From: Variovorax sp. OV329
Lineage (GTDB): Bacteria > Pseudomonadota > Gammaproteobacteria > Burkholderiales > Burkholderiaceae_C
DNA: 64,000 bases
Assembly (NCBI RefSeq): GCF_900114785.1
Contig: NZ_FOUG01000006.1
Location: 305,897 to 369,896 of the forward strand
Direction: 5' to 3'
Part shown: positions 58,306 through 64,000 of the stretch, in pieces
Numbering within the stretch: position 1 is the first letter of the stretch
Layout of the letters: each line of letters begins with the position of its first letter
Position numbers and translations under genes: made by a program
The notes under the pieces: generated by a model
What the model saw: only the letters and a program-made list of their open reading frames with translations
What the model was told of the DNA's origin: nothing
Database searches by the model: none

Positions 58306-59144
58306 TCGGCACCGCTGCACGCGCCGGCCTCGCGCCGCGCCCGATCTGGGGCGACGGCGACGCCGCGCCTTCGCCATTCAACGCACGCGCCTCCACGGCA
58401 CGCAGTGACGAGCCGCTGCTCTCGCTGCGCAAGGTCAACAGCTTCTACGGCCCGGTGCAGGCGCATTTCGACCTGGACCTGGAAGTGCGCGCCGGCCAGA
58501 TCGTGAGCCTGCTGGGCGGCAACGCCAGCGGCAAGTCCACCACCATGAAGGTGGTGCTGGGACTGCTCAAGCCGCGCTCGGGCGAGGTGCGCTTCAACGG
58601 CCAGTCCATCCTGGGGCTGGGCACGCCACAGGTCATCCGCCGCGGCATCGGCTCGGTGCCCGAGGCGCGGCGCCTGTTCCCGGCCATGACGGTGCGTGAG
58701 AACCTGCTGATGGGCGCCTACGCCCGCAGCGACCGCAAGGCCGTGGCCGAGGACCTGGAGCGCATGCTGGAACTCTTCTCGCGCGTGGCCGAGCGCATCG
58801 ATTTCCAGGCTGGCACGCTTTCGGGTGGCGAGCAGCAGATGGTCGCGATGGCCCGAGCCCTCATGGGCCGCCCACGCCTGCTGTGCATGGACGAGCCCAC
58901 CATGGGCCTGTCGCCGCTGTACGTGGACAAGGTGCTGGAGCTCATTGCGCAGATCAACCGGCAGGGCGTGTCCGTGTTCATGGTGGAGCAGAACGCCAGC
59001 CTGGCGCTGCAGATCGCACACCACGGCTACGTGCTGCAGACCGGCCGCATCGTGCTCAGCGGAAAGGCCGGCGAGCTGCTGGCTGATGCGCGCATCCGCG
59101 ATGCCTACCTGGGCGGGGCTGACGCGGCCCGCACCGCCTCCTGA
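58302..59144 (+). CDS. ABC transporter ATPase, LivF-like, with N-terminal extension
   Basis: 280-residue ATPase. Walker A is GGNASGKST (72-80), with Asn-Ala in place of the usual Asn-Gly; the signature LSGGEQQM and Walker B LCMDEPTMGLSP are standard, and the H-loop is VEQNAS. Typical LivF proteins have about 235 residues; here the conserved sequence starts only near residue 40, after a Pro/Ala-rich lead. The ATGA overlap with the LivG-like gene supports the long form, though I cannot exclude an internal start. Confidence 0.92.
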   Translation: MIGTAARAGLAPRPIWGDGDAAPSPFNARASTARSDEPLLSLRKVNSFYGPVQAHFDLDLEVRAGQIVSLLGGNASGKSTTMKVVLGLLKPRSGEVRFNGQSILGLGTPQVIRRGIGSVPEARRLFPAMTVRENLLMGAYARSDRKAVAEDLERMLELFSRVAERIDFQAGTLSGGEQQMVAMARALMGRPRLLCMDEPTMGLSPLYVDKVLELIAQINRQGVSVFMVEQNASLALQIAHHGYVLQTGRIVLSGKAGELLADARIRDAYLGGADAARTAS

Positions 59145-59168
59145 CTTCAACACAGATCGGAAACCTGA

Positions 59169-60020
59169 ATGAGCCTTTCACTCGACCACATCGTCATTGC
59201 CGTGCATGACCTGGAGCAGACCCTCGCGGACTACGCCGCGCTGGGCTTCAACGTGCTGCGCGGCGGCGAGCATCCAGGCCGCAGCACGCACAACGCGCTG
59301 GTGGTGTTCGCCGACGGTAGCTACCTGGAGCTGATCGCCTGGCGCGCGCCGGCGCCGCAGGAGCGCTGGTGGCAGCTGCTGCAGCGCCATGGCGAGGGCA
59401 TCGTGGACTACGCGCTGCTGCCGCCCGGCACGGCCGACACCGTGGCGGCCGCAGCGCAGCGCGGTCTGCAGCTGGAGGGGCCGCTCGACGGCGGGCGCCT
59501 GCGGCCCGACGGCGAACGCCTGCACTGGCAGACGGCGCGCCCGGGCACGGCGGACCTGCCGTTCCTGTGCGGCGACATCACGCCGCGCCGGCTGCGCGTG
59601 CCCGAAGGCGAAGTGCGGGTGCATGCCAACGGCGCGCAAGGCGTTTCCAGCCTGGCGATCGCCGTGCATGACCTGGACGCGACGCTCGCGCGCTACCGCG
59701 CACTGCTGGGCGAAGGCGCGGACCTGGGCCCGGCGGTGGTGCTGCCGGGCAGCGGTGTGCGCGTGGCCGTGGTGCGCATCGGGCGCAGCTCGCTGGTGCT
59801 GTCGTCACCGCGCGATCCCGCCGAAGGCCCGTCGAGCCCGTTGGCGCAGCGCCTGGCGACGCGAGGCGAGGGGCCCTATGCCTTCGTGCTTCGCAACCCC
59901 GATGCCGCGCGCGCAGGCGACGTGCTGGATGCGGCGAAGGCGCACGGCGCACTGATCGAGTTCGAGCTGGGCGCCTCTGGATCGCAGCACGCTGGTGCCG
60001 CTCAGCCGGCGCTGAACTGA
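59169..60020 (+). CDS. VOC (glyoxalase-like) family protein
   Basis: 283-residue protein with two paralogous glyoxalase/dioxygenase-fold halves, each opening in a similar way: LDHIVIAVHDLEQTLADY (3-20) and SSLAIAVHDLDATLARY (about 161-177). It resembles the Glyoxalase_3-like lyase group. His4 is placed like a metal ligand of VOC enzymes, but the full metal set is not clear by eye. It ends the importer operon (24 bp after the LivF gene), and may transform the imported substrate. Its 3' end overlaps that of the CysB-type gene by 19 bp on the opposite strand. Confidence 0.85.
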   Translation: MSLSLDHIVIAVHDLEQTLADYAALGFNVLRGGEHPGRSTHNALVVFADGSYLELIAWRAPAPQERWWQLLQRHGEGIVDYALLPPGTADTVAAAAQRGLQLEGPLDGGRLRPDGERLHWQTARPGTADLPFLCGDITPRRLRVPEGEVRVHANGAQGVSSLAIAVHDLDATLARYRALLGEGADLGPAVVLPGSGVRVAVVRIGRSSLVLSSPRDPAEGPSSPLAQRLATRGEGPYAFVLRNPDAARAGDVLDAAKAHGALIEFELGASGSQHAGAAQPALN

Positions 60021-61027
60021 AATTCGGCCAGGCGCCCCGGAGCCTGCTCGGCATGCCTCACCAGCTGCGCCGCCGCTTCCCTGGGCACGGCCTGGGCCGG
60101 GTTCTCGGGCACGGCATCAAGGGCGGCCTCCACGATGCCGCGCGTGAGCGTGGGCGAGAAGGACTCGATGAAGTCGTACACGTAGCCGCGCAGGTAGGCG
60201 CCGCGCCGCACCGCCAGCTTGGTGGTGTTGATGCCGAACAGGTGGCCCGCATCGACCGCGCGCAACCGGCTGTCGCGCTCGGATTCGAAGGCGATGCCGG
60301 CGACCAGGCCGACGCCCATGCCCAGTTCCACGTAGGTCTTGATCACGTCCGCATCCATCGCGGTGATCGCGAGGTTGGGCTTGAGCCCGGCCTGCGCGAA
60401 AGCCTGGTCGATGCGGTTGCGGCCGGTGAAGCCGCTGTCGTAGGTCACCAGCGGCCAGGCCGCCAGTCGCTCGATGGTGAGCGGACCGTCCAGCAGCGGA
60501 TGGCCCGGCGGCGCAATGAGCGAATGGGTCCAGCGGAAGCTGGGCAACGCCACCAGTTGCGGGTAGTCGCTGAGCGCCTCGGTGGCAATGCCCACGTCGG
60601 CCTCGCCGTCCAGCAGCATCTGCGCGATCTGCTGCGGCGAGCCCTGGCGCAGGTGCAGCCGCACTTCCGGAAAGCGCCCACGGAATTCCTGCACTGCAAT
60701 AGGCAGCGCGTAGCGGGCCTGCGAATGCGTCGCGGCGATGGACAGGAGGCCGGTCCTCTGCGCGAGGAACTCCTGGCCGGCCTCGCGCAGGTTGCGGCTT
60801 TCCAGCAGCATCCGCTCGATGATGGGCAGCAGGTGGCCCCCGGGCGGTGTGAGCCCGGTGAGGCGCTTGCCGGCGCGCACGAACAGTTCGAGGCCGAGTT
60901 CGTCCTCGAGTTCGCGGATCTGCCGGCTCACGCCGGGTTGCGAGGTGTGCAGCGCCTGGGCCGCCTCGGTGAGATTGAAGCGGCAACGCACCGCTTCGCG
61001 CACGGAGCGCAGTTGTTGGAAATTCAT
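60002..61027 (-). CDS. CysB/Cbl-type LysR regulator
   Basis: 341-residue LysR-type regulator. The start MNFQQLRSVREAVRCRFNLT and TSQPGVSRQIRELE are close to CysB and Cbl of enterobacteria, the regulators of sulfur assimilation and of sulfonate use (ssu, tau). The effector domain shows IATHSQARYALP, as in CysB proteins, where it contributes to binding sulfate, thiosulfate, APS or acetylserine. ATG 61027 is chosen for this match. It is divergent from the luciferase-like monooxygenase gene across 239 bp and convergent with the importer operon, so it probably controls one or both in response to sulfur supply (inference). Confidence 0.92.
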   Translation of the reverse strand: MNFQQLRSVREAVRCRFNLTEAAQALHTSQPGVSRQIRELEDELGLELFVRAGKRLTGLTPPGGHLLPIIERMLLESRNLREAGQEFLAQRTGLLSIAATHSQARYALPIAVQEFRGRFPEVRLHLRQGSPQQIAQMLLDGEADVGIATEALSDYPQLVALPSFRWTHSLIAPPGHPLLDGPLTIERLAAWPLVTYDSGFTGRNRIDQAFAQAGLKPNLAITAMDADVIKTYVELGMGVGLVAGIAFESERDSRLRAVDAGHLFGINTTKLAVRRGAYLRGYVYDFIESFSPTLTRGIVEAALDAVPENPAQAVPREAAAQLVRHAEQAPGRLAEFQFSAG

Positions 61028-61266
61028 TTGCGCGGTCGTAGAGCTGTGCCCTTTCGAGCACCCAGCCTGCATTCTGCAAAGGCCGCATCAAAGCGCGAAC
61101 TACCGATTCGTTGCTTCTTCATGAACGAATGATCTGAAGCGCGCAGAGCCACTCGCACTTGCTCGGAAAGCGCATAAGCACGCGCCCAAAGCATCCTTCC
61201 CTTTGAAAAGGCTGCTTCCCATACTCGGCCGCTCCTGCAGGACACACGCAGAAGGGAGCGTCCGAC

Positions 61267-62319
61267 TTGTCCAGAATCCAGCGCCTGGGTTTCTTCACCC
61301 GCCTCTTAGACAACGCCACGGCCAGCGAGCGCTATCGCCTGGCCACCGAGCAGATCGTGCATGCCGAGGCCCTGGGCTTCGACGCGGCCTGGGTCGCGCA
61401 GCACCATTTCCATGAAGCAGAGGGCGGACTGCCTTCGCCGCTGGTCTTCCTGGCCCAGGTGGCCGCGAAGACGCAACGCATCCGCCTGGGCACCGGCATC
61501 GTCACCCTGCCGCTGGAGAACCCGGTGCGCGTCGCCGAGGATGCCGTTGTGCTGGACCTGCTCAGCAACGGACGACTGGAGTTCGGCGTGGGCACGGGCG
61601 GCACGCCCTCGTCCTTCGCGGCCTTCGGCCTGGACAGCGCGCAGCGCGCCGAAGTCTTCGCCGCGCACCTGGCCCTGCTGCGTCATGCCTGGGCCGGGCG
61701 GCCGCTGCCGGGCGGCGACCGGCTGTACCCGTCTTCGCCGCAATTGCTCGACCGCGTCTGGCAGGCCAGCTTTTCGGTAGCGGGCGCAGAGCGCGCGGGC
61801 CGCGCGGGCGACGGGCTGATGCTCTCGCGCACGCAGCCGCGCACCGCCGAGGCGCCGCATGCGACGCTGGCCGAGATCCAGTTGCCGCTCGTCGATGCCT
61901 ACCTGTCGGCGCTGCCGGCCGGGCGGGCGGGACGCATCGTGGGATCGCGCTCGGTGTTCGTCGCCGACGACCGGGCCCTCGCGCGGCGCCTGGCGGAAGA
62001 GGGGCTGCGGCGCAGTCTCGTGCGGCAGCCCGCCGCTGGCGCGCCTGCGCACGACGCGCCGCTGGACGTGCTGATCGCGCGGCAGGACGTGCACGTGGGC
62101 ACGCCCACGGACGTGATCGCCTCGCTGCGCGCCGACCGCACGCTGCAGCATGTCACCGACCTGGTGTGCCAGGTGCACTCGGTCGACCCGCCGCACCGCC
62201 ACATCCTGCGCTCCATCGAGCTCATCGCCACCGAAGTGGCCCCGGCACTGGGATGGGCGCCCGAGCGCACCCTGTCCGAGGCGCCATCCAACGATTCCTC
62301 ACTCCAGACCATCGCATGA
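61267..62319 (+). CDS. Luciferase-like flavin-dependent monooxygenase (KPN_01858-type)
   Basis: 350-residue LLM-class TIM-barrel enzyme using reduced FMN and O2. Start is TTG 61267, supported by an AAGGGAG site 8 nt upstream and by homologous-looking sequence MSRIQRLGFFTRLLDN. Core features: DAAWVAQHHFHEAEGGLPSP, RIRLGTGIVTLPLENPVRVAED, RLEFGVGTG. This subgroup occurs with carboxymuconolactone-decarboxylase-like partners, as here. Relatives such as SsuD cleave C-S bonds, and with the CysB-type regulator next door desulfonation or other C-S or C-N bond oxidation is a fair hypothesis. Needs a flavin reductase from elsewhere; none is in the window. Confidence 0.9.
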   Translation: MSRIQRLGFFTRLLDNATASERYRLATEQIVHAEALGFDAAWVAQHHFHEAEGGLPSPLVFLAQVAAKTQRIRLGTGIVTLPLENPVRVAEDAVVLDLLSNGRLEFGVGTGGTPSSFAAFGLDSAQRAEVFAAHLALLRHAWAGRPLPGGDRLYPSSPQLLDRVWQASFSVAGAERAGRAGDGLMLSRTQPRTAEAPHATLAEIQLPLVDAYLSALPAGRAGRIVGSRSVFVADDRALARRLAEEGLRRSLVRQPAAGAPAHDAPLDVLIARQDVHVGTPTDVIASLRADRTLQHVTDLVCQVHSVDPPHRHILRSIELIATEVAPALGWAPERTLSEAPSNDSSLQTIA

Positions 62320-62954
62320 CCGCACACGCATTTCCCGACGTGATCGACCAGCTCGTCGGCCTCCAGGCCGGTGGCCCGATCGATGCCATCCGCAGCCGCC
62401 GGCCGCTGGCGCGCCTGCATGCCCAGCAGAGCTACCAGGCGCTCTTCGAGCCTGCTGCCGCCGCGCCGGGGCAGGGCAGTGCCTTCAGGGCAGTGGAACG
62501 ATTCGCCGTGGCCACCTTCGTCGCCGCGCTGCACAAGCAGCCGGCCTTCGTGGCCTTCTATGCCACTGGCCTGGCGCGTGCGGGCGCGCCCGCGGCGGTG
62601 CAGGAGACCGTGATCGCCGCAGCGGCGCAGGGTGCCGCGACCGGACCCTACGGCAGCTACCCGGCCGGCACGCTCAGCGCCGAGGACGTGGCGGGCCCCG
62701 ACTACCTCGTGTCGCCCGAGCACCGCGCCGTGCTGGGCGTGCGCCTGTCCGCCGCGCTGGCGCATGCGCACCTGCTGGTGCTGCACCCGCGCGATGCCAA
62801 GGCCGACGCGTTGCGCGCCCTGCTGGATGCCGACTGGTCGCCCGACGACATCGTGACGCTGTCGCAGCTGGTGGCTTTCCTGTCCTTCCAGGTGCGCGTG
62901 GTGGTCGGACTGCACGCGCTTGCGCAGGCGCCCGAAGCCGCCGAAGCCCACTGA
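62316..62954 (+). CDS. CMD domain protein (Avi_7170-like)
   Basis: 212-residue helical protein of the carboxymuconolactone-decarboxylase/AhpD superfamily type that accompanies the luciferase-like enzymes. It begins MTAHAFPDVIDQLVGL; the CMD-like bundle covers about 60-200. The CxxC of AhpD is absent (the RVVVGLHALA helix lies near the C-terminus), so peroxidase activity is doubtful. It starts in an ATGA overlap with the monooxygenase, indicating coupled translation. Its partner may be the next gene, which does have CxxC. Confidence 0.85.
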   Translation: MTAHAFPDVIDQLVGLQAGGPIDAIRSRRPLARLHAQQSYQALFEPAAAAPGQGSAFRAVERFAVATFVAALHKQPAFVAFYATGLARAGAPAAVQETVIAAAAQGAATGPYGSYPAGTLSAEDVAGPDYLVSPEHRAVLGVRLSAALAHAHLLVLHPRDAKADALRALLDADWSPDDIVTLSQLVAFLSFQVRVVVGLHALAQAPEAAEAH

Positions 62955-62968
62955 CCGGAGCCGCATTC

Positions 62969-63577
62969 ATGAGCATCGACACCCTGAGCCATCCGCACAA
63001 CCACCCGCCCACCGAGTTCACCCAGGCCGAGTTGGCGTGGCTGCCCTGGTTGGCACCGCTGCCGCCCGAGCAGCTGACCGATCGGCACCTCGCGGGCCTT
63101 GTGGATGCCTCGCGCGCCAAGTCGCCGTACTTCATGCTGCTGGCGCGCGACCCCGACATCCTGGGCGCACGCACCCGCACCGACAAGGACATCTTCTACA
63201 ACCCCGAGGCCGGCCTGCCGCGCGCCGAGCGCGAGCTCTCTGCCGCCGCGACCTCGCGCTTCAACGGCTGCATCTACTGTGCCTCGGTGCATGCGCGCTT
63301 CGCGACACACTTCTCTTCGCGCACGGACGATGTGCAGCGCCTGCTCGACGAAGGCGTGGGCACCCAGCTGGATTCGCGCTGGGAGGCCATCGTGGCCGCC
63401 TCGGTCGCGCTGAGCGCCACGCCGCCTGCCTTCGATGCCAGCCACGTGCTGGCACTGCGCGACGAGGGGCTGGACGACCTCGCGATCTCCGACCTGGTCC
63501 ACGCGGCGGCCTTCTTCAACTGGGCCAACCGGTTGATGCTGTCACTGGGGGAGCCGGGGTTGCCGGCTTCGGACTAG
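62969..63577 (+). CDS. Alkylhydroperoxidase (AhpD-like) domain protein (Avi_7169-like)
   Basis: 202-residue AhpD-type protein. The redox motif is Cys101-x-x-Cys104 with His108 in GCIYCASVHARF, as in AhpD peroxidases. The N-terminal half (to about 80) with TQAELAWLPWLAPLPP and SPYFMLLARDP is typical of the Avi_7169-like subgroup. It lies 14 bp after the CMD gene. Together the three genes likely oxidise a substrate and detoxify the peroxide or reactive product formed by the flavin enzyme (inference). Confidence 0.9.
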   Translation: MSIDTLSHPHNHPPTEFTQAELAWLPWLAPLPPEQLTDRHLAGLVDASRAKSPYFMLLARDPDILGARTRTDKDIFYNPEAGLPRAERELSAAATSRFNGCIYCASVHARFATHFSSRTDDVQRLLDEGVGTQLDSRWEAIVAASVALSATPPAFDASHVLALRDEGLDDLAISDLVHAAAFFNWANRLMLSLGEPGLPASD

Positions 63578-63753
63578 CCGGACCGGGAGGCCCTTGCTGT
63601 AGAGCGTCTGGGTTCTTGCGCGCTGGTCAAAGATCGTGACGCATGATGGGGTCGGGGATTCCCATGCCGGGCTATGGCATGGTGAACGGCCGATTGCACT
63701 CGGCCAGAAGCGGCCAGTGCATGCACGACGGCCCACCCGCCAAGCAGCAAGAC

Positions 63754-63900
63754 CTACTTGTTTTTCAGCTTGCCCTTGGGAAGCACCGTAGTGGTGGGGG
63801 GAGTCGGGCGGGTAGACGTGCCGGACGAGTCTTTCGGCGGCCCGTTTTCCTTCTTCGGCTTCTTCGTCATCTTGTTGCTGCGCTGTTCGCCTTTGGCCAT
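63754..63900 (-). CDS. Small lysine-rich basic protein
   Basis: 48-residue protein from ATG 63900, very basic and low in hydrophobic residues: MAKGEQRSNKMTKKPKKE, a Pro/Thr-rich middle, and a KGKLKNK end. It looks like the small MAKG(Q/E)xRSN...KKPKK proteins that recur in Comamonadaceae, of unknown function and possibly nucleic-acid associated. The ribosome site is weak. The 176 bp between it and the AhpD-like gene holds nothing that I can identify, nor does the last 100 bp of the window. Confidence 0.6.
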   Translation of the reverse strand: MAKGEQRSNKMTKKPKKENGPPKDSSGTSTRPTPPTTTVLPKGKLKNK

Positions 63901-64000
63901 GGGATCTTGTATGGATGCCTCCCGGCTATGAGGAGTAACCCGCATCGGTGTTGTGAAGAAGTCGGCTGCTGCCTTGTATCCGGCCTGTTGTGTGAGGAGC

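Overview
This window reads as a chromosomal segment of a GC-rich (roughly two-thirds G+C) betaproteobacterium of the Burkholderiales, most likely Comamonadaceae (Variovorax, Ramlibacter or similar). The indications are two Bug/TctC-type tripartite tricarboxylate substrate-binding proteins beside acyl-CoA genes, many LysR regulators, a tannase-family lipoprotein and a fused LivH-LivM permease. I see no rRNA, tRNA, insertion sequence, prophage, plasmid gene or CRISPR array. The species assignment is inference.

Layout. 0-2 kb: a dienelactone hydrolase cut by the left edge, a stand-alone CinA domain and a VF530-like protein. 2-7 kb: an orphan (alpha/alpha)6 glycosidase, then a minus-strand acyl-CoA set (AMP-ligase, acyl-CoA dehydrogenase, Bug receptor). 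7.6-9.8 kb: an RRM protein with its own terminator and a zinc-ribbon metallopeptidase. 9.9-17.2 kb: LysR, PRC-barrel, then MFS transporter, FAD-linked oxidase, tannase/feruloyl esterase lipoprotein and LysR, which looks like an aromatic-ester or hydroxy-acid catabolic set. 17.2-22.4 kb: an EF-hand membrane protein of unknown function, a small membrane protein, a membrane histidine kinase and an unknown. 22.5-32.4 kb: LysR divergent from a six-gene beta-oxidation operon ordered like pimeloyl-CoA (dicarboxylate) degradation operons, closed by a Bug receptor.

32.4-47.8 kb is the most striking region, a 15-kb signalling island. On the minus strand, a tightly coupled stressosome operon (RsbR, RsbS, RsbT, an ATPase-SpoIIE phosphatase) runs directly into two histidine kinases. 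A lone receiver follows. On the plus strand lies a soluble 1833-residue hybrid kinase with about 19 HAMP-like modules encoded by an exact 276-bp tandem periodicity, then a receiver-GAF-kinase-receiver protein and two single-domain receivers. There is no sigma factor, RsbV/RsbW pair or DNA-binding response regulator here, so the stressosome output appears to be phosphorelay rather than the SigB partner switch.

47.8-53.5 kb: hemerythrin, NAD(P)HX dehydratase, histidine phosphatase, iron-permease-like protein and a UvrA2-type protein. 53.6-63.6 kb: a consensus-like promoter, a roughly 108-nt structured leader ending in a strong intrinsic terminator, then a branched-chain-type ABC importer operon with an embedded OsmC protein and a VOC protein. 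A CysB/Cbl-type LysR gene lies divergent from a luciferase-like monooxygenase and two carboxymuconolactone-decarboxylase/AhpD-type proteins. Together these suggest uptake and oxidative breakdown of a sulfur-containing compound under sulfur limitation (inference). The window ends with a small lysine-rich protein.
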